In this document: positions 35,519 to 49,758 of the stretch, piece after piece
Position numbering within the stretch: the stretch's first letter is position 1
Layout of the letters: each line of letters begins with the position of its first letter
Source: Polyodon spathula
Taxonomy: Eukaryota; Chordata; Actinopteri; Acipenseriformes; Polyodontidae
Direction of reading: 5' to 3'
Length of the DNA stretch: 64,000 bases
NCBI RefSeq assembly: GCF_017654505.1
Contig: NC_054537.1
Coordinates: 76,261,618 to 76,325,617, forward strand
Program-made: the position numbers and the translations under genes
Notes under the pieces: model-generated
Seen by the model: only the letters and a program-made list of their open reading frames with translations
What the model was told of the DNA's origin: nothing
Database searches by the model: none

Positions 35519-38500
35519 TAGGTCAACAGAAAGAGTTTCTGCCTTTGATACCTTGACAAAAACAAATACATAAAAAACTACTTTAAAGCAATAGGAACTT
35601 TGCAGTTTTTAATCTCATGTTTGTTTAGTATATATTTTTGTCTCAGCCTTATGCAGTAACCAGTGGCCAGTTTTTCAAAACTTTGGTAATCGGATTGTCT
35701 TGTTTGATCTGGATTATATTATACAATTGGGTTTTTCAAAACTTCGAAATGCAATTGGGTTTACTCTGATCCGGATTTCGTTTTGGTAATCCGTTCACAT
35801 TTTTAATTACGATTAAATGTTGCAATTGGGTTTTTCAGGATTTAGCAAATATTATATATAAACATAAAATGTAATAGGCTACTTGATGCAAGACACCAAG
35901 CTTGTACATGCATGAATTCAGTTAATGCTTGCTTTTTCAACAGAAAAAAATAGCCATTGTTTTGTTGGCAAACCTTTTTTTTTTCCCTATAATACAATAG
36001 ATAACATTACTATCATAGACAAAACTACTACTTTCATTTAAAAACAGAATGCAGTATTTCTTCTGATAAATCAATGCAAAATAACAAACTAGGTCAAATA
36101 TTGAACAGGGTATATATTTATAGTCTACTGGCGGTGGTGTAATCTGAAAGTATTGATTTTTCTCAAACAAATTATACAGATTCACATGTTATTTGTACAT
36201 TGAACTTGAGGTAACATTTAATAGGTATTGCATGAGTCTCGCATGCAACTTTTAGGCTACTCCCCCTTGTTCGGTGCTGCCAGATTGGCGTTTTCCCAGC
36301 CAAATTTGGCTTTGTTTTTAAAGCAACTAAAGTGTGTAAATGTTGTCTTTGGTGGTTTCCTTATTTGTTTGGCTATTTGTATCATGCATATTGTTTTTCT
36401 ATTCGTTTCAATTATGAGGTCATGACCAGGGCATTTTTTTGGTGGTTTTCGCTGCCACAATATTATCGCATATATTTCCCGTTTTAAAAGTAATCTATTT
36501 CTCGCAGCAAAAGTAAAGGCTCTGCACACAGAGGCTGTCTCGTCTGCCTCTAAACTGGGTGATGTATCCCTCTCCCAATAATGAAATAGTGCTGATCACA
36601 GTTGCTGTTAAATTGCTGTTCAGGACTCTGAACAACTTCGCCACGCCAGCTCAAATAATCAAGAAAACTAGACCGAACCTTAAATATCAATAAAGAAATA
36701 ATGTAGATGTTCTAACATTTACAAATCGAAGATAACATCAACTGTAATTACTGCTTGGGCAACACACATTGAAATGGAAACTGTTTTTCTAGACCTGATT
36801 TAAATAAGAACTTTACAACCATAAACAGCATTTGTTTTTATTCTTTATTTACAAGGGGGACATAAAAAATAAAATATTCTACAAGTTTTTCAGATACGCA
36901 TTTAAATATTTAGGACCATCTGTTGTTTTTTTTTTTTTTTTCTGGTTTAATAAAAGTAAAATATCCTGAAATACCTATTTTTAGACTGCCAAAACACAGC
37001 CCTAATTATAACACACACACAAGTATATTTCAGTAGTGGGTAGTCCGGGTTGTTTATTAACAGTCTCTCTGCTCTGTTAGTGAACCACACAACAACTGAT
37101 GCCGAATAAGAAATGTTTACCTACGTTAATACATTTGTGTGGGGGAGGGGGCCAGAGGGATAATTCCTTAAAGCGACAGTAGCCTTATGTACATATACTT
37201 TGACAGAGGTGCGGTGTGAGCAAGCATCCAAATTCAAGACCAAGGGAGGCAATATGGGGGGGCCCTTTTGTCAAAAGTGAGGGGGCATGATCCCTCCACT
37301 TTCAAAAGTGTGTGTGTGTGCCCCCCCCCCCCCTCCCGGCTCCGGCGCCCCTGCTCAGACTTAATGCAGCAGCATAATGTGGAGAGCTAATTAACATTTT
37401 TACCCCCCCCCCCCCCCCCCACGCCTTGATTGAATAGACCAATATATGTTACTACAGTGTAAAAAAGTGTTAACTTTTCAGGTTAGTTTATAATCTAATC
37501 TGATCTGTGTGCTGCTTCAGCTCTCCTGCACACAAGTGCAAGTGCCGATATTTGGGTATTCAACTGATAAACTACTTTTAATTTGCTTGGCATTTTCCTT
37601 TTTTAAGCGGTTTCATTTTGAACAGGGGTCAGCGATCAAAAGGTAGTCACTATACAGTTAATTGTTTAATTTAAAATGTACTAGGATACCAGAGATGAAG
37701 AGAAATGGTACACAGAAGTGGGAACTTGCCTCCAACCAGATCATTTCAGTTAATTATTTATTAACTGTAGATACATTGTTAGATGTCATTGACATTATTA
37801 AAAGTTGGTAATACTCAAATGGTTAAAAAATATATATTTATAAAGTGGTTACTTTATATGGCCATTAAAAAAAAAAAAAAAAAAAAACTTTATAGCTGTG
37901 AGGGGAGCTATTGCAGAGTTTGAAGCTGACAATTATAAGCACCTACAGCTAAAAGAACCTGGGAAAAATGATTGTAGATACTGCAGCTTTATAACTGAAT
38001 GGTCTTTGTTTGTGGACTTGATAGCGAGTTACTCAGCAGTGTTTCTAAATCAGTAGTATTAGCTTCCTGCCAAATCAATTTGACACTGGTAAACTTTACA
38101 TGAATACGGAAAAGGAATAGTCGTTCAGAGTCACATTTGTTTTATTTTAAGATTGCCCTGTTGGGCAATGCATATTGCATTTACTCACAAATCTGGTATT
38201 TTAAAAGGTTAATTATTAAAACAAAATGTGGGAGTATTCTGGTAAATAAAGTTATGCAATACCTTGAGTTCGGTATAACTGTGTGTCACAAAGACGGCCG
38301 AAGTGGGCGGCGTCAGAATCAGGAAAAGGAATGAACACAAAGACAGATGATGTGAAATGATGATGGCGCTTGCTTGCGCAGGTTTATTGTAAATAAAACA
38401 ATTGAACAAACAGAAACAACAGGACACGGCACTCTATGCCAAAATAAAAAGACAAACAAAAACAGACTAACACTTTATAAACGGTGAGCAGATCGACAAA

Positions 38501-41500
38501 CAAACACTGTGAGTTAAATAAACAAGTATCGTGCTGGTTCCACCAGCACACAATAGCAATTGTTGTAAACGATTTCTCCTCCCCTCTCCCATTCTCCACT
38601 CACCGAACACCCAACCACGAGTGGGTGAAAACATGTTGCTTTTATGCAGCTGTACCAAGACTCGATTGCTAATCAATCATTCAATTGGAGTCTCGGTACA
38701 ACTACACGTGAATTAATAAAGTGCAATTCCCCGTGCTCACATATTATTACTTTTTACTTGCACATGAAGTGCTGTGCAATCCTCGTGCCTAAATACAAGT
38801 ATACATTTTAAACATTCGTGTTACACAGACCCGTTTAAATCCCATGTACCAATGACTATACACCAACATTTAACACACCACACGCAACATATAACAGATA
38901 ATATACACAGGGGCAGGCACTTTGTCACACTGTGTTAATGAGGTGCAGAGGTGGAATTAGAATACTTTGTGTGATGCAGTAAAACACTGCTCTGGAGTTT
39001 TGGTGCAAATGACAGACTGAGGTGTGACCATATCTCTTTTCTCTACCAAGAAAACAAACTGGGGGTGTCCCCTCAACATATCTGGACTGAAATGACCAAG
39101 GGTAGATAGTGAGAGAGTAGCTTTGCCTCCATGACCATCATATGCTTGGCTTCTCATAACTTCAGAGGTGTCCAGGTGTCATGTTTTGATGAGAGACTGC
39201 AAGGGCGAGCTCATGTAATCCCACGTCTCCTTTTAGTTGATTCTGTGAGCCCACTAGCATAACCCCTGTTTTATCTAAATTCAACATTAGAAAATTCTGT
39301 GACATCCAATGCTTGATGTATGTAAGGCAAGTAGCTAATAACACCCAAGCAGAAGAAATTCTTGGCTTTAGGGACAAATATAGTTGGGTATCATCAGCAT
39401 AGCAATGGAAGTTCACTCTGTGTTTTCAGATAATGTCCCCTAATAGTAGACTATATAATGAAAATAGCAAGGGACCTAGAATGGAGCCCTGTGGAACACC
39501 ACAGCCAACTTCCGATAATGCCGATTCTACCTCCCCAATAGAGACGAACTGAAACCTCTCGTAAAAATAAGATTTGAACCAGGATAGGACAAGGCCAGAC
39601 AGTCCTACTGTGCTTTCAAGATGATTCAGTAGGATGGAATGGTCTACACTATCAAAGGCAGCACTTGAATCTAGAAGAATTAAAACTGATGGAAAACCTG
39701 AGTCAGAGCTTATCAGCAGATCATTCACAACTCTGACAAAGGCCATCTCGGTGCTATGTGCAGCACAAAAACCAGACTGCAACTTCTGGAATATACCATA
39801 AGATTGGCCTATAGTTATTGAGGACTTTAGGGTCCAAATTGTGTTTCTTAAGCATAGGCTTTACTACAGATACCTTAAGTGCTGAGGGAACTATACTGGA
39901 GGAAAAATAATCATTTATAATTTTTTACATGTGGATATTAATAAAATCAAGAACATATTTTAATAGATTTGTAGGAATAGGATCAATAGAGAATATAGTA
40001 GCTCATATGTTGAATTAGCACTATCAGTTCTTGCAAGGTAATCAGAGAAAAAAAACCCATAGTAGCCTTAATAGGTGTAGTTGGTAAAATTGTGCTGGAG
40101 TTCTTCTTAATAGAATTTGTCTGTTGAATCTCATTTCTGATGTCTAGTATTTTATTTTTAAAGAAATGTAAGAAGTCATTGCAGCTGTGAGAGGAGCCAA
40201 CGTCAATGATAGGACTAGGGGAAGGATTAATTAATCTATCTAGGATAGATAAAAATAAATCTAGAATTATTTTTATTTGTTTCAATTAAATTAGAATAAT
40301 ATGATGATCTAGCCAATGCCAGAGCCTTCTTGTATTTAACCAGATGGCCCTTCCATGCGATGTAATGAACGTGTAGTTTAGATTCCCGCCATCTTCGTTC
40401 TAGCTTATAACCCTCATATTTCATCTTAAGAGTTGTATCCATGGTTAGTTTTGATTAGCGCTACAGTATCTAGGATACCAGTCAAGGTGGTGTTGTAAGT
40501 ATTAACCAGCTCATATAATGATGCAGACTCAGAAAGTGGTAATGAGCTCAATGCATCAGAAAGCTTAACAGCAGTTGATGAAATAATTACCCAGGATTTA
40601 AATGTGCGGTCCACTGTCTTTGTAGATACTGGCAGATTCACTTAAAAAAGAATTTACTTCAAAAATAATTTATTCTTAACAGCTAAACCACAAGAAATTA
40701 CCAGATCTAAAGTATGGCCACGATTATGTGTAGGACCTTTGACATGCAGGATATAATTGAAGGAATCCAGTAGCCTCAAAAAATTCCAAGGTGTTATAAT
40801 TAGAATCAATGCCAACATGAAGGTTAAAATCACCCAATATAAGAATCCTGTCATATTTGACTGTCAGTATAGATAGAGATCCCCAAATTCAGACAGAAAT
40901 AGTGGGTTTGACTTAGGTGGTCAATAAATAATTACAATATGAAATGGGCTGTTAACAATTTCACTGTGAAAAACAGTAGCAAGTCCACCTCCCCGCCCAG
41001 TAGAGCGAGCTTTCTGGAAAAAAAGAATCCTGGAGAAGACTCAATCAGGGAAACATTGTCATTCAGTCCAAGCCATGTTTAAGTTAAAGAGAGAATATCA
41101 ATGTTGTAATCCTGTATAAAATCACTAATTACTTAGTTGCATGTGAGTGAGCAGGGGTAATAGGAATTTGCTGAAGGTTACTGTAGCACACACCTCTAGA
41201 ATAACAGTGATGATGTAAGGATGCTGCTCGTTTATTTTTACTTTACTGCTCCGTAATTCCAGCTTCCATATCCTGGAAAAAGTAAGCGAAGAATGAAAAA
41301 GTAACCAAGGCTTTAAAATAATTGTCCTTACATCAGTTGTCCCTCATTCAATTTGTCCATTTATACATGCAGCAAATAGTCACCCATAATTTCCACCAAA
41401 TATTCCGGACTAGTTTATTATTTGCTTGTTTCACTGGACTGGATAGCCTAAGGGCCCTTATTGTAAGAACCAATTAACTTTGGGAGTGATTTACATCAGG

Positions 41501-44500
41501 ATAACTTTCATAGACTTGTATTTCTAAGAAATTAAATTATTGGTATGTGTGCTGACTTTGCTGTTTTGAATGGCAGAAGAAGGTGACGCTGTATTAAATT
41601 ATATTGCAATGTACTGCATTATTTCTTATAGAAACTGCAGTGGCTGTGCATTAATAACGTTTTTACCAATCGAGTCATCGCATATTACAGCTGTGCCTTC
41701 AGCAAACCAGAGTGCCAGTACTGCGTCGCCACTCTGAGACAGTTCCATGCGTACCTCATCGGCCGGCACGTCAGCTTATGCATAGACCACGCTTCTCTCC
41801 AGTGGCTTGTCATCTTTAAGGAGCCCGAGGGACAACTGGCACGTTGGCTGGAACAGCTGGAAGAATATGACTTCACGATCCAGCACACAGCGGGGAAACA
41901 GCACACCAAGATTATCACTACTGCCCGAGAAGAGTGCCTCATTCCCCTGCCCGTCTGCAAAGAGCTCTCCACTGTCCCCTCTTCTGACTGGCGCACACAG
42001 GAGCAAGACCCTGACCTGCAACCCCTTTTTCCATTGCTGACGCAAGGCACTCGAGCCAGCTAGGAAGACATCTCCAGCTGCTCCTCAGTGACTGACTGTA
42101 AAAGACGGGGAGCTGCAGTGTAGCTGGCTGGAGTCTGTCACCCGAGAGGAACTATGGCAGCTGATGGTTCTCCAACTCCTCCAAACCACAGTTTTGGCCG
42201 CTGTGCATGAGACCCCCGGGATGGGTCACTTCGGGGTGCTCAAGACACTGTGGCAGCTCCAATAAAGTTATTACTGGAGCCGAGCTGCCCTAACGTTGAG
42301 GACCTGTTGCCGCTGCGACCTGTGTGCAGCCCGGAAAGGCCCCCTCAGGCTGTCCCATGCTTCCCTACAATAGCGCCAAGCTAGGGCACCCTTGGAGCGG
42401 GTTGCCATCGACCTGCTGGGCCCCCTTCTCTTCACCGTGTCTGGAAACAAGTTTGTGTTGGTGGCCATTGATTACTTCAACAAGTGGCCCGAAGCCAGTC
42501 ACAGAATGCTTTCTACATCAATACAAAAAAAAAAAAAACATTTTGAGAATGTAACCAGGAAAAAAATACATTGTGTAGCTACCAGAATAAATTGTACAGT
42601 GTCATGGTGTGACAGAGATCGAATGATTCTTGGTGTTATATCTCCCTGGCCGACCTGTGAGGGTGCTGTGTAAAAGGAACAGAGTACCCTGTACCGGTTG
42701 GCCCGACAGTTCATTCCCAAGTCGGCCAGCTAGAAAGGGGGCGGCACTACTGTACGCTAAACCATTGACCCAGACGGGAAGCAGCGTGGCATCCGCGGAT
42801 TGGAGGTGCACTCTTTGACCAAGGGGTCATGGTTGACGGTATATAATGGTGATGTAATAATGTAATCTGTTCCTTATAATGGTTACGCTATAACCGAAAG
42901 TTATTTGGTCACATAGACTAGACAGCTAACAGGATCCGGAGCGGTCATCCACGGCCAGCACTAAAGCCGGACAGCATTTCACGACTTGTTTACCATTTGT
43001 AGCACGTATTATATTGTACTTCACCACAAGCACTAAGAGCACTCACTTTGGACTTGTGATCATGTGTGTGTATAATTGTGTGTTTAGTACTGTGCTTATT
43101 ATTTTCTGGACTGCAACCCTTTTTCATTATGGTGCAATACACATGGTTGTGTATTGCAAACTCCTTATTGTTTACTGCCTGGTCATCAGACCACTGGATT
43201 ATAATAATAAAACAACCCATTTCACCCAGACTTTGTTGTCTGTTTGTCTTTGGATTACTGCACCAGCACTGTACCTGCTACACACCTGCTCCACTAACAA
43301 CCACTTTGCCACACGTGGTCATAGTGAATGTGATGGCATGAATAGGTCATGAAGTAAACTTATCTCCTTCTGATAAGGAAGTTGGTCACAGAGTGAAGTG
43401 GTTGCAGTCACACTGACTACTTCACAAACACATGGAACAATGACTGTGAGCAACACCAAATATAAAGGGCTAATCATTTATATTGGAATTGCATTTCAAA
43501 ACGGATAATTGACTAAACGATAATTGATTTTAATCATTGACCACATTTTACAATCCCCTAGGTTAAGACCAGCAAAATCATTTTACTTTTAAAGCTTGGG
43601 AAAAACAAAAGCCATGCTTTAGCTTCATGTCAATATATAATCATTTGCAGTGCATCATGAAAACATTTAATTATTCTGCTAGTAAGAACAAAATCACTAC
43701 AATCCTACATGACCCTTGGTAGGAAAAACCACAACCTACGTCACACCAACATTCCTCTGGCTAATTGGTTGCAAACGGATTGACATGCCGCCAGCACATG
43801 AAAAAAAAATAAATAAAAAAGGCGCTACCCTTATAATGTTACTAAGGTATAGAAAATTGATTGACATTTTCTTTTGTTCATTTATCACTGGAAACAGCTT
43901 CCTCTGCCTCAATTATACCTTCTTATTCTGTTTTCAAATAAGCACCATAAAGTGTTTTCTCATTATGTAAATATAAGAGGCCCTGAATTGCATTTGTCAA
44001 TTTTTTCTCAGAAAAATCCACAACTTCATTAAAGATGATGTTGTTGTTGTTGTTGTTGCTGTTTTTTTTTGTTGTTGTTGCTATAATACATGGTGATCGA
44101 TATTCCTTTAAACTTCAGTGTTTTACACTCTTATTATACACTGTGCTGTATAAATACCACAAAACACCGTCAATACCAAAACAAACAACAATGGTCTGCA
44201 GTTGTAAAGTTTTATCCACAGGAGAGAGGGAGACATTTGTGGAAGAGCAGAATAGCGGAAGTACTCTTAGAAAAACAACATCCATGGGATGTTAACCAGT
44301 GTAGACTGATGGCCCTCAGAAACCAGAGGATCTTGAGTGATGAGGAAAGCTTCCAACTCCACCCTCTAAAAAAGCCGTGAATTTTCTACAAAAAAAAAAG
44401 GTTAAAAAATAAAAAAATAAAAAAATACTGGCTTAACATTTACTGTTAAAAAAAACAAACTTTTTTTTACAATGTTGTTACTTTCTCCTAGTTCTAAAAT

Positions 44501-44635
44501 GTATTTCTGTTATGTCACTATGTAGTATAACAAATAATAAACAGCAACAATTGTAATTTGGGTTTGTGGTGACGTTGATAAACTGGCGCTTTCATAATTT
44601 ATATGTCACCAGAAACCTTCCATAGAATTACAGCA

Positions 44636-44693
<58 letters not shown>

Positions 44694-46627
44694 CTTTTTT
44701 TGTTTGCTTTTCTTGCAGTGTTTCACATGTCCAGCAAATTAACAACTGTAATTCCAGAAAGTGCCTTGCTGATTTTTATTGGTCTTCTACTGGGTGGTAT
44801 AGTATGGGGAGCAGACCACAGCGCCTCCTACAGCATGACACCAAGGCTTTTTTTCTTCTACCTCTTGCCGCTGATTGTACTTGACGCAGGGTACTTTATG
44901 CCAAATAGACAATTTTTTGGGAACTTTGGAGCTATACTAGTGTATGCAGTGATTGCCACGGTCTGGAATGCTGCCTCAGTTGGTTTATCACTATATGGGG
45001 TTTACTTGACTGGAGTAATGGGTGAGTATGGAACCATATTTTGGCTGCATGATGGCTGTTGTTTACCTCAAACAATGTATTAGTAATTATCCTCAAAATA
45101 CAAGCTGTCAAGCTGCGGCCTCCGTTCCGTCTCCCAGTAAATAATACCCTATGGTCCTGATTTTACACAAATTTCCCATGTAATACATTTACTGCGGGCA
45201 CTGGCCTGTGATTTGCCCATGGAGGAAAATGGTTTAGTTTCCAAAATGGTGTTGTAGCCAACCAACTTATATATTTCTACATCAAGGGGCTTTTCGAGTT
45301 ACTACTGAGGTCTATGGATGACTTATATATGATTATGTTGGCAGAGCAATAAAAAGTACATTACTGCAAAACTCTCCTGCTCCCTGGTCATCACAGCAGT
45401 GTCCAAGCTACTGTTTAGTTATTCAGTGTTTGTGGAAAGACAGTTATGACCCATATAAAACTGTTCCTCCATTGCTTTTATTTATGAGCTTTCCATTTTA
45501 AATGGATTGTGAGTTAACTGTACAAAAGATGTCATTCGTTTTAGCTAAACTGCATTATTCATTTCCGTGCTCTTTTTAAATAGAACCCTACCTATTACCA
45601 GGTTCCTAATAATTAAATGAAACCCACAGTGAATGATTCTCTAAGCTCGGAGTTGCTTAGGCCTTCTTGAGAACTAAAGTAATTATATAGAATTAGTTGC
45701 TAGGATTTCAAATAGTTTTATTCTTCAGGGAATTTTCATGGGGAAAGGTTTGAACTAGGGAATACTATATATGTTAATGTTAAATGGTAATTAAAATGAT
45801 AATATATTGATTTAATTGCTTTCCATCACTGGTGAGTAACATGTCTGTATTCAGGTTGAAGGTTCAAACATCATTTGTAGTCATGTTTTCATTGTAATTA
45901 ATATAGATTTATAGTAACTTGGTCCATTTTATTATATTTGTTTTGCAAATATTTAATGTTGTTCCTTTATTCATTCCTACAGCACTTATATTAATTTGGC
46001 AGATAGAGAGTTCTGAATTATTTATCCTTTACCCTCAGGGGAACTCAAGGTCGACGGAATGCTTGACTTTCTTCTGTTTGGCAGTCTGCTCAGTGCAGTG
46101 GACCCTGTGGCTGTCATAGCTGTGTTTGAAGAGGTCCATGTTGATGAGGTGCTTTATATCATTGTCTTTGGAGAGTCTCTACTTAATGACGGGGTTACAG
46201 TGGTAAGTATCTGTTTACATAAAGGATGTTCAGTACTAGAAGGGACATGTAGTAAATATTGTAAAGCAAGATTAAACAAAGTTGAATGGTTGGGTCAATA
46301 TTTAATGTCTTAGGGTGCTATTCATGACACTACAGTCTATATAACACTACATTGTAATTGTATGTATGAAGTACTAAAACAGCCCAATTTCCTGATAAAT
46401 GTTGGACTAGACATGTTTTTATCAATGTTTTCTTCTCGCACTACTTGACCAGAGGTCCCCAACCTTTTTGGCACCAGCAGAATCACAAATATTATTTTTA
46501 AATGTAATATAATGCAGCATCTACTGTATATTAACTATGGCAATACAACGCTATTGGTTGCATTTGAAAACGTATATATTATATATGTTGCATACAATAT
46601 GTATAATATATATTATACAATATATAT

Positions 46628-46688
<61 letters not shown>

Positions 46689-47350
46689 GACAACACCACA
46701 CAGGTGCCCAGTTTTATTGGCAGGGGTGTCTTTTGTTTCTTTAGCCCACAGAGGGTGCTGTTGGTCCGTGGTCTGCTTACCAACTATGGTAAACAGAACC
46801 ACAGGTATTCCAAGCGATGGTAAACAGTTCAGGGTGCAGGCGCACTCGCAGGTGCTGCAAACAATAATTAAAAAAACAAAGGTGAAAGGAAAAAGGAAAA
46901 GAAAACACAGTAATCAAAACTATAAATAAAAGGTGCTGCACTCGGCAGCGATATCCCGGTCGCCGCTACCTGTAGGACCCGGATCACGGACCTACGCTAC
47001 CGGCTCACTAGCCTGCTCTATACAATATTCCGGGGTCTGCCCACGGGTTCCCCGCTATCACATACTTGCTGTTTAAGAGGCATCTTCCTCCCCGCTGGTT
47101 CTTGATCCCGACCAGTGCTTCCGCACGTTCAGCGCGTCTAAAAGGGCAGACCTGAGGAAACAGTAGAGCATTATCTTATAGGGCTAACAATCTCCCCAAG
47201 ACATGCCTCCCAGCCATTCAGAGAGAGGGAAAGTCCACACACCCACTTTCCCACCTCCCCGTGTCACTGCCGACGGTTGGTGGACGACTGCTGCCCTCTT
47301 CCTGCAGCACTGTGAACACGCCAGCAGAGTCAGCACAGATCCCCCCCCCG

Positions 47351-47418
<68 letters not shown>

Positions 47419-48194
47419 TAGATTAGAATAGAGACAGAGTTAAGAAAAGTGGATAAACTAAAAAGAGATGATCTACTAGATTATAAAAATAGAGATAAAA
47501 AGGTCAAGAGAGTCCCATTAGTAATGACAAAAACTAATATCTACTGTAAAAATAGCAATGTTGTTTCTGGAATAGCCTGTGAAAAATGTGATGAAATTAA
47601 ATATGTTGGAAAGACTGGAACAACTTTATATAAAAGAATTCAGAACCACCTTTCATTAATTAGAAATAAAAAAATGAATGAACCAGTAGTACAGCACTTC
47701 ACCAGTCAAGGACATGACATAAATGATGTAAAGTTTGTAGTATTAGAACAGCTAAAATTAGACAATGTGACATATAGAAGAATAAAAGAAAGTAAATGGA
47801 TAAATAGACTGAACACAATTATGCCAGCGGGACTCAACAGAAAAGAATGAACTAATTAATTCCTATAAATATATAAAAGTTAAAAATAATTAAATAGACA
47901 AAATTTAATTCAAAAGTTGTGCATGCTGATGCACTGGGGAGACCATATCAAGGCTGATCCTCAGAGCCAGCATTGCATGATAATATAAATATAAGTTTAT
48001 ATAAAATAATGTTAATTAGAATTAATATAGATTTAAAGATATAAGTAAAAGTGATGTCACATATAGAACACCATTACATCATGTAAGAATAAATCATGGA
48101 TTTGAATATAAACAATAACAAGTAGTTGTCATGCCGTCAAACACCTATAAATACCTCCAATGTTTTGATTCGAACACAGGCTCCCTTGAGAAAA

Positions 48195-48285
<91 letters not shown>

Positions 48286-49691
48286 GGATATGTTCTCCTT
48301 TAGTTCTTTAAAGTATTGGATACACTAATTCGTAAGCATCCTTAAATGGTGGTGCATCACAGACGCAATTAACATGATTGGAAATTAACAGACTGGGCTG
48401 GGTTCTCAAAGCTAAAAAAGCTTCCACTAAATCGTTGTTAGGTCAATTTTTGTCTTGAAGGAAACAAACACCTTTTACAATTCTAAAACAACTAAGAAAC
48501 CACTTCAGACGACTCGTGAGCCCCTGAATTAAATGGCTTGGTAATTTTATTGGGCGCTTTTTTACTGTCTGACAAAGATGTGGCAATGACGATTTGGAGT
48601 ATACAGCTTTGAAAATTCAGTATGTTGTGTATTTTTTTTTTTATTTCAAGTTACTTTGCAAGTTGACAGCATGATTGTCAATTGTATTAATCAAGCTATG
48701 ATTAAGGATGTAGGTTCTAGAGGTATGCCATGAATATGTATGGTCACAAGGCTTCTACTGTCTTGTTTCTGTATGACAGAATATGGCACAGAGCATCTTG
48801 AAAGAAATAGCTGTTCTTTTATTTTTGTGTTTAAACAAAAGTAGAGTTATCAAGCTATGATTGTAGTGCTTCTATTCCCCCCAGAAAAACACTTGACCTT
48901 ACATGTCATAATTTCCAAAATAAAAATATCACCTTGTATGTCATGTGCATAACTGAGCGTTACAGGGTTACAGCTCATGTTTTGCCTCAACCTCTTGTTC
49001 ACTTATGTAGCAAAAAAAAAAAAAAAAAAACACATACAGTAACTTGAGTATATTGCACACAGCCTTTTCAGAATTCAGAAATGCTCTTAAAATGTGCACA
49101 CAGTATTTTTTATTATAGTAAGATGCAACATGTGACAGATTTCAAGCATAATGGTGTGTTAAAATAAAATGATCTTTTTTTATGTTTTAGGTCCTTTACA
49201 ATGTATTTGACACTTTTATTGCCATTGGAGGTGTCAGTGTAACAGGAGCGGACTGTGTTAAAGGCGTAGGTATGGATACAATTATTACTGTTTTAGACTT
49301 GCCTTTTGTTTTTGTGAGGCCCCTTGGGTGGGCCTATTCCAACAACCTCAGCTGAATGAATTATGTTAAACCAACTGAAAATACATTCCTATGAAATAAA
49401 TAATGACCAATTTGCTTCATGGAAAGGACAAAGTGGTTTATAACATCGTTTCTCTTTTCTCTTTTGCTGTTTCAGTGTCATTCTTTGTTGTTGCTCTTGG
49501 TGGCACATTAATTGGAATTGTATTTGCATTTTTGCTGTCATACATCTCACGATTCACCAAACGTGTTCAAATCATTGAACCAGGATTCGTCTTCGTCATT
49601 TCTTATTTGTCCTACCTAACGGCAGAGATGCTCTCCCTTTCATCCATTTTGGCGTAAGTTAAAAGCACAAATGTTTTTATTTATTTTCAGC

Positions 49692-49758
<67 letters not shown>

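Noticed and set aside
37230..37440. GC-rich patch with C-tracts as a CpG island or promoter
   Set aside because: Mostly homopolymer and GGGG/CCCC runs inside intron 1, more likely a decayed DNA element. No start codon or exon nearby.
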